Shown piece after piece: positions 34,297 through 42,752 of a stretch of 64,000 bases of DNA. The DNA comes from Acetobacteraceae bacterium (GTDB lineage Bacteria; Pseudomonadota; Alphaproteobacteria; Acetobacterales; Acetobacteraceae): contig CANJLW010000005.1 of NCBI GenBank assembly GCA_947475245.1, positions 62,001 through 126,000 on the forward strand. The letters run 5' to 3'. A model generated the notes under the pieces. It ran no database searches, was not told the origin of the DNA, and saw only the letters and a list, made by a program, of their open reading frames with translations. Position numbers and translations under genes: made by a program. The stretch's first letter is position 1. Each line of letters starts with the position of its first letter.

Positions 34297-35295
34297 GCCG
34301 AACTCCCGCGCCAGCAAGGTGTAGGAGTGCCGCCGAGACTCGGGGTCGTGGATGGTGGAGAGGATGGCGATTTCGTTGACTTTCAGGTCGGTGGCCATCG
34401 CGCGCAATGTGTCCCCGACCTTTGCCGGCGTGCCGTAGATGGCGCGTCCGCGGATGCGTTCGACCCGCGGCAGATCGGCGTCGGAATAGGGTGACGCGGC
34501 GACTTCTTCCGGAGAGGGCAGGGGGGCATAGATCCCTTTGTCGCGCCGCAGTCGCGACATTTCGCGGGAGCTGAACAGGCGGGCGGCTTCCGCTTCGGTG
34601 TCCGCCGCCAGTGCCCAGACGCAAAGCGCCCCGTGCGGTTCGGGATGACGGGCGCTGGGGCGATAACCTTCATGGTACAGATGCATGGCCTGATCGGCGC
34701 CGCGGCCTTCGGAGATGAAGTGCGCGAAGCAGAAGGGCAGGCCGAAATAAGCGGCGACCTGCGCGCCGAAATCGCTGCTGCCGAGGATCCAGACTTCCGG
34801 CATCGTCGTGCCGGCGGGTTGGGCGCGGATGTCGCGGAATGGATGGCCTTCGACCAGCGGAACGCCTTCGACCCAGGCCAGGAGGTCTCGCACCGCGGCG
34901 GGGAAGTGTTCGGCGGCGGTTTCCGCCTGCGGGTTCAGCGCGTAGGCCGTGCGCCCGTCCGATCCCGGCGCGCGTCCCAGCCCGAGGTCGATGCGCCCCG
35001 GCGCGATGGCGTCGAGAACGCGGAACTGTTCGGCGACCTTAAGCGACGAATAATGCGGCAGCATGATTCCCGCCGATCCCACGCGAATGCGCGTCGTGGT
35101 GGCGGCGATGGCGCCGATCAGGATTTCCGGCGCGGTGCCGGCCTGGCTCTCGGAGTTATGGTGTTCGGCGCACCAATAGCGATCGTAGCCCAGCGCCTCG
35201 CAATGGCGGGCGAGGCGCATGCTCTCGCGGATCGACGTAGCCGGGGATCGCCCGGTCACCACGGTGGATTGGTCCAACACCGAAAGGCGCGGCAT
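34243..35295 (-). CDS. LLM class flavin-dependent oxidoreductase (MsnO8/alkanal-monooxygenase-like)
   Basis: 350 residues of the luciferase-like group with LSVLDQSTVVTGRSPATSIR, LGYDRYWCAEHHNSESQAGT, GSAGIMLPHYSSLKVAEQFR, IDLGLGRAPGSDGRTAYALN and VWILGSSDFGAQVAAYFGLP. The AEHHN and LPHYSSLKVAEQF stretches mark the common subgroup annotated as MsnO8-family or alkane-monooxygenase-like proteins. Substrate unknown. It overlaps the convergent small membrane protein gene by 54 nt at the 3' end. Confidence 0.88.
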   Translation of the reverse strand: MPRLSVLDQSTVVTGRSPATSIRESMRLARHCEALGYDRYWCAEHHNSESQAGTAPEILIGAIAATTTRIRVGSAGIMLPHYSSLKVAEQFRVLDAIAPGRIDLGLGRAPGSDGRTAYALNPQAETAAEHFPAAVRDLLAWVEGVPLVEGHPFRDIRAQPAGTTMPEVWILGSSDFGAQVAAYFGLPFCFAHFISEGRGADQAMHLYHEGYRPSARHPEPHGALCVWALAADTEAEAARLFSSREMSRLRRDKGIYAPLPSPEEVAASPYSDADLPRVERIRGRAIYGTPAKVGDTLRAMATDLKVNEIAILSTIHDPESRRHSYTLLAREFGLTGTEATAEAGTDRAAD

Positions 35296-35366
35296 CGCGG
35301 GTCTCCATGACGACTGGGTTCTAAGTGAGGGTGGGTTGCGGGTTTGCGCAAGGGCCGAGGGGAAGG

Positions 35367-36680
35367 TCAGAAGACGACATGACCGAAGATCGCGTGCAGC
35401 GCGGCGAACAGCGCGCCGCCGGCCAGAAAGCCGACGAGCGTGCCGTTGATGCGCACATATTGCAGGTCCTTGCCGATGCGCAATTCCAGGCGCTCGGTCA
35501 GGGTTTTTTCATCCCACCCGGCGACGACGTTGGCCATGAAGGTGGCGATGTGTTCCGCCGCCACGGGTATCAGGGTCAGCACGATGGTTTCGGTCGCTTC
35601 CTGCGTGCGGGCGCGCGCGGCGGGGTCGTTTTCCAGCATCGCGCCGAGATTGGCCAGCGCGCCTTCCAGCCAGGCGATGGTGCGCCCGTTCGGGCGGGCG
35701 GCATCCGCTTCCATCGCCATCCGCAGGCGGGACCAGATGTCCCATAGCCAGGCCTGCACGGTTTCGTGGCCGACGACCTGACGGATCGCCGCCCCGATTT
35801 CCGCGGCGCGGGCGGGGTCGCATTCCATGCGGCGGATTTCGACTCGAATCCACTCGTCGAAGGCTTCGCGAAGTTCGGAGCCGTCGGGACTCATTTTCTC
35901 CAGTTCGCCGTTAACGACGATCAGGACGCGACGGGCGATGGAGGCCCCGAGCGCCCAGCCGACGAGGCGGCCGCCTTGTTCGCGAACCCGTTCCTCGATC
36001 GCCTTGCGCAGGGTTTCCTCCTTGCCAGCGAGCAGGGATTTGAGCTGGGCGAGGATGAAGCCGAACACTTCCTGATGGCGTCCGCCTTCGACCAAACCGC
36101 GCAGCGCGCGCGCCGCGACAAGGCCGGAGGTCGGGCCGCCCAGGATGCGCGGGACGAGTCGCGCCATGACGCGGCGGGCGCGCCCGTCCTCGATAGTGGC
36201 CAGGAGTCGGGGCACCATGCCGGCCAGGGCGACGGCGGCGGGGCGGGTGGCGACGGGATCGGCGAGAAAGCGATGCAGAATCGCGGGGACGTCGAGCTTG
36301 CCGACGACGCGGGAGATTTCGGGTGCGGTGATCACGTGGCTGGTCACGAAGCGACCCAGCGCCTGGCCCAGTCGAGCCTTCTGTTGGGGGATGATGGCGG
36401 TGTGCGGAATGGGGATGCCGAGGGGGTGGCGAAACAGCGCGGTGACGGCGAACCAATCGGCGATTCCGCCGACAAATCCGGCCTTGGCGGCGGCTTGCAG
36501 GCAATCGGTCCACCAGCCCGGGGGCATCGCGTAGGTGGCGAGCGTCAGGCCGCCCATGGCGGCGAGCAGGGTGGAGGCGAAGAGGCGGTGGCGGTTAAGG
36601 GTGCGTCGGGCCTGAATGTCGCGTTCGACGTTATCCGGGTTGGCGACGGTCCTGATGTCGGGCAATAGAGAAGGGCCCAT
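35367..36680 (-). CDS. DUF445 family membrane protein (YjiN-like)
   Basis: 437 residues from ATG 36680. An N-terminal region with two hydrophobic segments (ASTLLAAMGGLTLATYAM and AKAGFVGGIADWFAVTALF) is followed by the DUF445 core signature FRHPLGIPIPHTAIIPQQKA and long amphipathic helices. The C-terminal hydrophobic helix is GFLAGGALFAALHAIFGHVV. ATGs at 36719 and 36806 are in frame, but the latter would collide with the bamA start, so 36680 is preferred. Divergent from bamA. No biochemical function is established for the family. Confidence 0.85.
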   Translation of the reverse strand: MGPSLLPDIRTVANPDNVERDIQARRTLNRHRLFASTLLAAMGGLTLATYAMPPGWWTDCLQAAAKAGFVGGIADWFAVTALFRHPLGIPIPHTAIIPQQKARLGQALGRFVTSHVITAPEISRVVGKLDVPAILHRFLADPVATRPAAVALAGMVPRLLATIEDGRARRVMARLVPRILGGPTSGLVAARALRGLVEGGRHQEVFGFILAQLKSLLAGKEETLRKAIEERVREQGGRLVGWALGASIARRVLIVVNGELEKMSPDGSELREAFDEWIRVEIRRMECDPARAAEIGAAIRQVVGHETVQAWLWDIWSRLRMAMEADAARPNGRTIAWLEGALANLGAMLENDPAARARTQEATETIVLTLIPVAAEHIATFMANVVAGWDEKTLTERLELRIGKDLQYVRINGTLVGFLAGGALFAALHAIFGHVVF

Positions 36681-36805
36681 CGGGGGTGCATCCTGCAAGC
36701 GTGGCGTGTCACCTAGCATCTCGGGCGGCCGGTCGCTATTGTCCGGGCCGGTTTGTCGTTTAACCACGTGCCTGATTCGGGTGTCGTTCACCGACTGCCC
36801 ACCCA

Positions 36806-39217
36806 ATGGGGGAGACCAGCTTCTTGAGACCGATTAGCGTCGCGCGGTTCGCCGCCGCCTGTGTCCATCCCCTTTCCGCAATGGTCCGCCTCTCGGTCCT
36901 TGGGGGCGTGTTGCTTTCGGGCAGCCCCTTGGCTGTGGATACCGCCGTGCTCGCGCAGCGTCCCGCGGCGCGTGGGCCGTCCGTTCCTGCCGGGGCGATC
37001 AGCGCCGTTAAGGTGGAGGGTAATCAGCGCATCGAGGCGTCGACGATCCGCTCTTACATGTTGTTGCAGGCCGGCGACGTGTTCGATCAGGATCGTCTGG
37101 ATCGCAGCCTGCGCACGCTGTACGCGACCGGGCTGTTCCAGGACGTGCGGCTGTCGCGTTCCGGCGACACGCTGCTGGTCAACGTGATCGAGAATCCGAT
37201 CGTCAATCGCATTGCGTTCGAGGGTAATCGCCGGCTGAACGACGATCAGCTGCGCACCGATCTGCAATTGCGCCCGCGCGCGGTGTTCACCCCCGCCTTG
37301 GCCGACGCGGATCGCCAGCGCGTGCTGGATATGTATGCGAAAAAGGGTAACTACGACGCCTCCGTCGAGCCGCGCATCATCCGTTTGGATCAGAACCGCG
37401 TCGACGTCGTGTTCCAGATCAACGACGGCCCGTCGGCGCTGGTCAGCCGCATTTCCGTCGTCGGCAACAAGGCGTTCAGCGAAAGCCGCCTGACCGAAGT
37501 CGTGAACAGCCGGGAACAGGCGTGGTGGCGGTTCCTGTCGAGCAGCGATCAATACGATCCCGAGCGGCTGAATTTCGACAAAGAGTTACTGCGTCGCTTT
37601 TACCTGAAGGCCGGATACGCGGATTTCCAGTTGCTGAACGCGACGGCGGAACTTGCGCCCGACCGCAAATCCTTCTTCATCACCTTCAATGTGAAGGAAG
37701 GCGAGCGCTATAAGTTCGGCTCGGTCAAGATCAACTCGCAACTGCGCAACCTGTCGGGCGACGATCTGACCCCTGTCCTGCAATTCCGCGAAGGCGATTG
37801 GTACGACGGCGATCTGGTGGGACGTTCGGCCGACAAGATCGAGGAAGCCGTTCATACCCGCGGCTATGCGTTCGTCGATGTGAAGCCGCGCGTTGTGCGC
37901 GATGCCGAAAAGCGGACCGTCAACCTGGTCTTCGACATCGGCGAAGGCCCGAAGGTCTATATCGAGCGCATCGACATCGTCGGCAACGCGCGCACGAAGG
38001 ACAAGGTTGTCCGCCGTGAATTCCGCCTGGCCGAAGGCGATGCGTCCAGCGCGGAGGCATTGCGCCGTTCGCGCACGCGTCTCGCGGACCTCGGCTACTT
38101 CTCCAATGTCGATATGACCACACAGCCCGGTTCGGCTCCGGATAAGGCGGTGGTCACGGCATCGATCGTGGAAAAGGCGACAGGCGAACTGACCCTCGGC
38201 GGCGGGTATTCGACGGATGCCGGGGCGCTGGTCGATATCGGCCTCGCGGAACGCAATTTGATCGGCACCGGCGTGAACGCCAGCATCAACGGCGTGCTGG
38301 CGCAAAAGCGCACCTCCATCAACCTGTCGGTGACGGACCCGTATTTCCTCGACCGCAATCTGGTCGCCGGCGCGGACGTGTTCCTGATCCAAACCAACTT
38401 CCTGGGCACGCAGGCCTATGACGAGCGGCGCACCGGCTTCGCGCTGCGCACGGGTTACGAGTTCACCGAGAATTTGCGGCAGGTCTGGAGCTATTCGCTC
38501 GTCAATCGAAAGGTCTTCAACGTCTTCAACGGCGCGAGCGCGTTCGTGCGGAACGAAGCGGGGACGACGCTGCTGTCGCAGGCCAGCCAGGTGATCACGC
38601 TGGATCATCGCGACAGCCGGCTTTACCCGCATGAAGGCTTCATGGTCGAACTGGGGGCGGACTTCGCCGGGTTGGGCGGCGATGTGAACTTCGTTCGCAC
38701 GACCTTGTCGGGCGCATATTACATCCCGCTGGAAAGCATCTTCGGTGACCCGGAATGGGGCATCAAGGTTGCCGGCACGGCCGGGCAACTCACCTTCCTG
38801 GGCGGGCGGGAACTGATCATCGACCGCTTCTTCCTGGGCGGCGACAATCTGCGCGGCTTTGAAACCGGCGGCGCGGGTCCGCACGACTCCGCGACCGGCG
38901 ATCCCCTGGGCGGGCGCTTCATCTGGACACAGACGACGGAACTGCGCTTTCCGCTGCCGGTTTCGGCCGATCTGGGGCTGAGCGGTCGGGCCTTCGTCGA
39001 TGTCGGCGGGCTGACCCAGGCCAGTTTCCGTAACGCGGCGAAAGCCTGTACGAGTTGTATCATCGAACAATCCGGCGCGCCGCGCGTCGGTGCCGGTGTC
39101 GGCATATCGTGGAAGACCGCCTTTGGGTTGATCAACATCGATCTGGCGCCATTCGTGATAAAGCAACCGCGCGATCAAACGCAGATCTTCCGATTCGGCT
39201 TCGGCACGAGGTTCTAG
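36806..39217 (+). CDS. bamA: Outer membrane protein assembly factor BamA
   Basis: Central subunit of the BAM machine that inserts beta-barrels into the outer membrane, 803 residues. After an export signal (hydrophobic core about residues 26-45) come five POTRA domains from AISAVKVEGNQRIEASTIRS to about residue 450. Repeated V-x-G-N-x-R/K turns mark them (FEGNRRLNDDQLRT, VVGNKAFSESRLTE, IVGNARTKDKVVRREF). The 16-stranded barrel contains RDSRLYPHEGFMVELGADFA, FFLGGDNLRGFETGG (L6 loop, in the usual V/I-R-G-F position) and the C-terminal FRFGFGTRF ending in Phe. ATG 36806 gives the longest plausible signal; ATG 36881 is an alternative. Its stop overlaps the ompH start by one base. Confidence 0.96.
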   Translation: MGETSFLRPISVARFAAACVHPLSAMVRLSVLGGVLLSGSPLAVDTAVLAQRPAARGPSVPAGAISAVKVEGNQRIEASTIRSYMLLQAGDVFDQDRLDRSLRTLYATGLFQDVRLSRSGDTLLVNVIENPIVNRIAFEGNRRLNDDQLRTDLQLRPRAVFTPALADADRQRVLDMYAKKGNYDASVEPRIIRLDQNRVDVVFQINDGPSALVSRISVVGNKAFSESRLTEVVNSREQAWWRFLSSSDQYDPERLNFDKELLRRFYLKAGYADFQLLNATAELAPDRKSFFITFNVKEGERYKFGSVKINSQLRNLSGDDLTPVLQFREGDWYDGDLVGRSADKIEEAVHTRGYAFVDVKPRVVRDAEKRTVNLVFDIGEGPKVYIERIDIVGNARTKDKVVRREFRLAEGDASSAEALRRSRTRLADLGYFSNVDMTTQPGSAPDKAVVTASIVEKATGELTLGGGYSTDAGALVDIGLAERNLIGTGVNASINGVLAQKRTSINLSVTDPYFLDRNLVAGADVFLIQTNFLGTQAYDERRTGFALRTGYEFTENLRQVWSYSLVNRKVFNVFNGASAFVRNEAGTTLLSQASQVITLDHRDSRLYPHEGFMVELGADFAGLGGDVNFVRTTLSGAYYIPLESIFGDPEWGIKVAGTAGQLTFLGGRELIIDRFFLGGDNLRGFETGGAGPHDSATGDPLGGRFIWTQTTELRFPLPVSADLGLSGRAFVDVGGLTQASFRNAAKACTSCIIEQSGAPRVGAGVGISWKTAFGLINIDLAPFVIKQPRDQTQIFRFGFGTRF

Positions 39218-40122
39218 TGGTTAAACACCGATTGACGTCAGTTATCGCCAACGCGACCCTGTCATTGGGTGTCGTCTCGCTGTTGGCCATCGCGCCGGCG
39301 GCGCAGGCACAGCAGCAGGGGCAGGATTGGTTCGTGCCGGGTCAGGCGCGTCCCGGCGCCGGGGCCGCCGCGCCTCGGCCGGCACCGCGTCCGACAACGC
39401 CCGCGCGCCCGCCCGGCGCGCAATCCCTGACGCAGGACGCGCTGGCCCCGCAGGACGAACAAATTCCCCAGCAGCAGATTCAGGTGCAACTGCCGCCCGC
39501 GCCGGAAGTGCCGGAACTGCCCAAGGGCAATCCGCCGCCGGCCGCGATTGTCGGCATCCTGTCGATCCCCGATGTGCTGCGGGTGTCCACCGCCTATCAG
39601 GCGGCGGACCGCGAACTGGGCATGCGTCGGCAGAAGCTGAACGAGGATGCCCAAAAGGAACAGGTCGCGCTGCGCGATCTGGGTCAGGCCTTCGCGAACG
39701 AGCGGGCAAAGCTGCCGCCGGATCAAATCCGCGCGCGCGAACGCGATTTCCAGGAGCGCGCCAACGAGTCGCGGCGCAAATTCGCCGATCGCAACCGCAT
39801 CATCCAGGAAGCCGGCCAGTACGTGATGGCGCAGTTCGATCGCACGCTCGAACAGATCGCCCAGGCGGTCGCGCAGTCCCGCGGTGTGAACATCGTGCTG
39901 AACCGCCCGCAAATCCTGGGCACGACGGCGGATTTCGACCTGACTCCGCAGGTCGCCGAAGTGCTGAACAAGATCATGCCGACCGTGGTCATCCCGCCTG
40001 ACGGCGTCTCTCCGGTGACCATCGTGCCGGTCGCCGCCACGCCCGATGCGGCGTCTGGTGCTGCCGCCGCGCCGGGTAACGCCGCCGCCGGGGCAGCCAA
40101 ACCCGCTGCGCCGAAACGCTGA
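39217..40122 (+). CDS. OmpH/Skp-family periplasmic chaperone with proline-rich extension
   Basis: 301 residues from a GTG start that overlaps the bamA stop (TAGTG). The signal peptide ends near APAAQAQQ (about residue 31). Then comes an unusually long Pro/Ala/Gln-rich segment to about residue 115, and the OmpH core: IVGILSIPDVLRVSTAYQAA, a coiled-coil rich in Arg/Glu/Gln (VALRDLGQAFANERAKLPPD, RERDFQERANESRRKFADRN), and GVNIVLNRPQILGTTADFDL with LTPQVAEVLNKIMP. The C-terminal tail is Ala/Pro-rich. Skp delivers unfolded barrel proteins to BamA, consistent with the gene order. Confidence 0.88.
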   Translation: MVKHRLTSVIANATLSLGVVSLLAIAPAAQAQQQGQDWFVPGQARPGAGAAAPRPAPRPTTPARPPGAQSLTQDALAPQDEQIPQQQIQVQLPPAPEVPELPKGNPPPAAIVGILSIPDVLRVSTAYQAADRELGMRRQKLNEDAQKEQVALRDLGQAFANERAKLPPDQIRARERDFQERANESRRKFADRNRIIQEAGQYVMAQFDRTLEQIAQAVAQSRGVNIVLNRPQILGTTADFDLTPQVAEVLNKIMPTVVIPPDGVSPVTIVPVAATPDAASGAAAAPGNAAAGAAKPAAPKR

Positions 40123-40136
40123 GTCGAGCGGGCGTC

Positions 40137-41225
40137 GTGAGCGAGCAGGCAATGGTCGGAGACCCGCGTTTTTACCGCCGCACCGGGCCATACAGCCTGG
40201 CGGCGGTGGTCGACGCGGCGGAGGCCGAGGCCCCACCGCGGCGGCTGATGTTCGACGGTATCGCGCCGCTGACGCTCGCCACGCCTGGGGAGGTCGGGTT
40301 CCTCGACAATAAGAAATACCTCGCCGATCTGACCGCGACGCAGGCCGGGGCCGTCATCGTGCACCCAGATTTCGCGGACAAAGTGCCGTCGGGTACCGTG
40401 CCGATCGTCAGCAGCGAACCCGCCGCGGCGTGGGCGCGGGTCGCGGCGTTGTTTCATCCGCTCGCGCCGGTGCAGGCCGGCATTCACCCCAGCGCGGTCG
40501 TCGCGGACGATGCGCGCATCGATCCTTCCGCCGAAATCGGCCCCATGGTCTATGTCGGCCCCGGCGCGGTCATTGGGCCACGCTGCCGGGTCGCGCCGAT
40601 GGCGGCGATCGGGCAGGGGGTCGTGCTGGGCGCGGATTGCCGCATCGGGTCCCATGTCACGCTGTCGCACGCCATCCTGGAAGACCGGGTGACGCTGTAT
40701 CCCGGCGTGCGGGTCGGGCAGGACGGCTTCGGCTTTACCATCACGCCGCAGGGGCTGCGCAGCATCCCGCAACTCGGCCGCGTTCTGATCGGCCACGACG
40801 TCGAAGTCGGCGCGAACAGCACCATCGATCGCGGCGCTCTCGGTGATACGATTATCGGCGCGGGCTCACGCCTCGATAACCTCGTGATGATCGGCCACAA
40901 CGTGCGGATGGGACGATGCTGCGTCATCGTCGCGCAGGTCGGCATCGCGGGATCGGCGGTGTTGGAAGATTTCGTCGTGATGGGCGGGCAATCCGGCCTG
41001 GCCGGTCACCTTCGTATCGGCAAGGGCACAAGGGTCGGCGCGCAGTCGGGCGTCATGACGAACCTTGAACCGGGGATGGAGGTTGTCGGCAGTCCCGCGC
41101 AGCCGGTAAAGGCATTCTTCCGAGAACTTGCGTCCTTGCGTCGTCTGGTCGCAATGCGCGACAAACAAAAAGGACGACCGGTCGAGCAGGCCGCGAAATC
41201 GGGAAACGAATCGGACATAGGCTGA
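40137..41225 (+). CDS. lpxD: UDP-3-O-(3-hydroxyacyl)glucosamine N-acyltransferase LpxD
   Basis: Third step of lipid A synthesis, 362 residues. The N-terminal uridine-binding domain has GDPRFYRRTGPYSLAAVVDA and LTLATPGEVGFLDNKKYLAD. From about residue 115 a left-handed hexapeptide helix follows (GIHPSAVVADDARIDPSAEI, IGPMVYVGPGAVIGPRCRV). The catalytic histidine region is DNLVMIGHNVRMGRCCVIVA. The start is GTG 40137; ATG 40152 would cut five residues. Follows ompH by 14 nt and precedes fabZ by 6 nt. Confidence 0.95.
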   Translation: MSEQAMVGDPRFYRRTGPYSLAAVVDAAEAEAPPRRLMFDGIAPLTLATPGEVGFLDNKKYLADLTATQAGAVIVHPDFADKVPSGTVPIVSSEPAAAWARVAALFHPLAPVQAGIHPSAVVADDARIDPSAEIGPMVYVGPGAVIGPRCRVAPMAAIGQGVVLGADCRIGSHVTLSHAILEDRVTLYPGVRVGQDGFGFTITPQGLRSIPQLGRVLIGHDVEVGANSTIDRGALGDTIIGAGSRLDNLVMIGHNVRMGRCCVIVAQVGIAGSAVLEDFVVMGGQSGLAGHLRIGKGTRVGAQSGVMTNLEPGMEVVGSPAQPVKAFFRELASLRRLVAMRDKQKGRPVEQAAKSGNESDIG

Positions 41226-41231
41226 ACGGCA

Positions 41232-41729
41232 ATGGAAGACACGACCCCATCCAACGCGTCACAAGCGCCAACCACCATCGACGTCATCGACATACAGCGG
41301 ATCATGCATGCGATCCCGCATCGCTATCCGTTCCTGCTGATCGATCGCGTGGTCGAGGTCGAGCTGAACAAGTCGGCGGTCGGGGTGAAGAACGTCTCGG
41401 TCAATGAATCCTTCTTCGCCGGGCACTTCCCCAACCATCCCGTCATGCCCGGCGTGCTGATCATCGAAGCGATGGCCCAGACCTCCGCGGTGCTGGTCGT
41501 CGAAACCCTGGGACCGGACGCCGCCGGCAAGGTGGTCTATTTCATGTCGATCGAGGGCGCCAAATTCCGTCGCCCCGTCGTGCCCGGCGATCAGCTGCGC
41601 GTTCACGTCGTCAAGGAACGCAATCGTGGCAACGTCTGGAAGTTCAACGCCGTCGCCCGCGTCGACGGTGTCGCGGTGGCGGAGGCAACCTTCGCCGCCA
41701 TGATCATGGACCGAGCAGCGCCGACCTGA
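41232..41729 (+). CDS. fabZ: (3R)-hydroxyacyl-ACP dehydratase FabZ
   Basis: Dehydrates beta-hydroxyacyl-ACP in fatty acid elongation and sets the balance with lipid A, which uses the same hydroxyacyl-ACP. 165 residues, with a non-conserved 18-residue N-terminus, then [20 protein letters not shown] and the hot-dog catalytic segment [20 protein letters not shown] with the active His and Glu. [20 protein letters not shown] follows. It lies 6 nt after lpxD, while 115 nt separate it from lpxA. Confidence 0.95.
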   Translation: MEDTTPSNASQAPTTIDVIDIQRIMHAIPHRYPFLLIDRVVEVELNKSAVGVKNVSVNESFFAGHFPNHPVMPGVLIIEAMAQTSAVLVVETLGPDAAGKVVYFMSIEGAKFRRPVVPGDQLRVHVVKERNRGNVWKFNAVARVDGVAVAEATFAAMIMDRAAPT

Positions 41730-41844
41730 TGCAAGGGTGCCTGATTTTCTCCCTATGAAACAATGCGTTACGGTTCATGGGCGGGAAACATCGGGCAACA
41801 ATCATTGAGTTGGCCGACCGGCCTCTCTGCCATAGCTTGCCCCC

Positions 41845-42708
41845 ATGTCCCAACGTACCCTAACCGATCGGAAACTCGCGCGCATGGCTGATCTCACCGA
41901 ACCGATGGGGTCGCCACGGGCCGAAGTCGTTATCCACCCGACCGCCGTGGTGGCGCCGACCGCCGAACTGGGTGCCGGGGTGGTTGTCGGCCCGTTCTGC
42001 ACGGTCGGCCCGAATGCGATCGTCGGAGATGGGGCGGAACTGATTTCCCATGTCGTCGTCGACGGTCACACGACCATCGGCGCGGACGTGAAGCTGTTTC
42101 CCTTCTGCACCGTTGGGATGGCGCCGCAGGATCTGAAATACAAAGGGGAGCCGACGCGCTGCGAAATCGGCCCGCGTACCCATATTCGGGAGCATTGCAG
42201 CATCCATCGCGGCACCGCGACGGGGAAGGGGCTGACGACGATCGGGTCGGATTGCCTGCTGATGGCGGTGGCGCATGTGGCGCATGACTGCACGCTGGGT
42301 AACGGCGTGATCATCGCCAACAACGCCGTGATGGGCGGCCATGTCAGCATTGGGGACAACGCCGTGATCGGCGGCGCGGCGGCGATCCATCAGTTCGTTC
42401 GCATCGGCCGAGCGGCGATGATCGGCGGGGTTTCGGGGGTGGAGGCCGATGTCATTCCGTTCGGCAGCGTCATCGGCAATCGCGCTCGTCTGGCCAGTTT
42501 GAACGTGATCGGCCTGAAGCGCCGCGGCTTCAACCGAGAGCAGATCCAGCGCCTGCATATCGCGTTCAGGCTGCTGTTCCGGGGGGACTCGGTCTTCGCC
42601 GATCGGCTTCGGGACGTAAGGGCGCAGTTTGGCGAAGACCCGTTGGTCGCTGAGATTCTGGCGTTTATCGACGCGCCGAGCCACCGTGGGATGATCCGGG
42701 CGGACTGA
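41845..42708 (+). CDS. lpxA: UDP-N-acetylglucosamine O-acyltransferase LpxA
   Basis: First committed step of lipid A synthesis, 287 residues. The hexapeptide helix starts VVIHPTAVVAPTAELGAGVV, with the LpxA signatures VGMAPQDLKYKGEPTRCEIG and IREHCSIHRGTATGKGLTTI. The catalytic His is in LLMAVAHVAHDCTLGNGVII, with GGVSGVEADVIPFGSVIGNR and the C-terminal helical domain (LKRRGFNREQIQRLHIAFRL). The first ATG (41845) gives about 20 residues before the helix; ATG 41884 is equally possible. No lpxI or lpxB follows, as a convergent gene intervenes. Confidence 0.95.
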   Translation: MSQRTLTDRKLARMADLTEPMGSPRAEVVIHPTAVVAPTAELGAGVVVGPFCTVGPNAIVGDGAELISHVVVDGHTTIGADVKLFPFCTVGMAPQDLKYKGEPTRCEIGPRTHIREHCSIHRGTATGKGLTTIGSDCLLMAVAHVAHDCTLGNGVIIANNAVMGGHVSIGDNAVIGGAAAIHQFVRIGRAAMIGGVSGVEADVIPFGSVIGNRARLASLNVIGLKRRGFNREQIQRLHIAFRLLFRGDSVFADRLRDVRAQFGEDPLVAEILAFIDAPSHRGMIRAD

Positions 42709-42715
42709 GGGAAAA

Positions 42716-42737
42716 GGGGACGCATTGCGGCGTCCCC
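42716..42737. terminator. Intrinsic terminator between lpxA and the NtaA-like gene
   Basis: GGGGACGC and GCGTCCCC form an 8-bp stem with a 6-nt loop. On the minus strand it is followed by TTTTCCC, giving a classic terminator for the NtaA-like gene; on the plus strand it can end the bamA-lpxA transcript. Confidence 0.7.
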
Positions 42738-42752
42738 CGGTTTGCGTCGTGG

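Noticed and set aside
37586-39178. 530-codon minus-strand frame across bamA
   Set aside because: Shadow frame; bamA has unambiguous POTRA and barrel motifs.
41730-41844. Possible promoter between fabZ and lpxA
   Set aside because: TTGAGT is present, but no -10 lies at acceptable spacing, and the genes are in one direction and likely cotranscribed.
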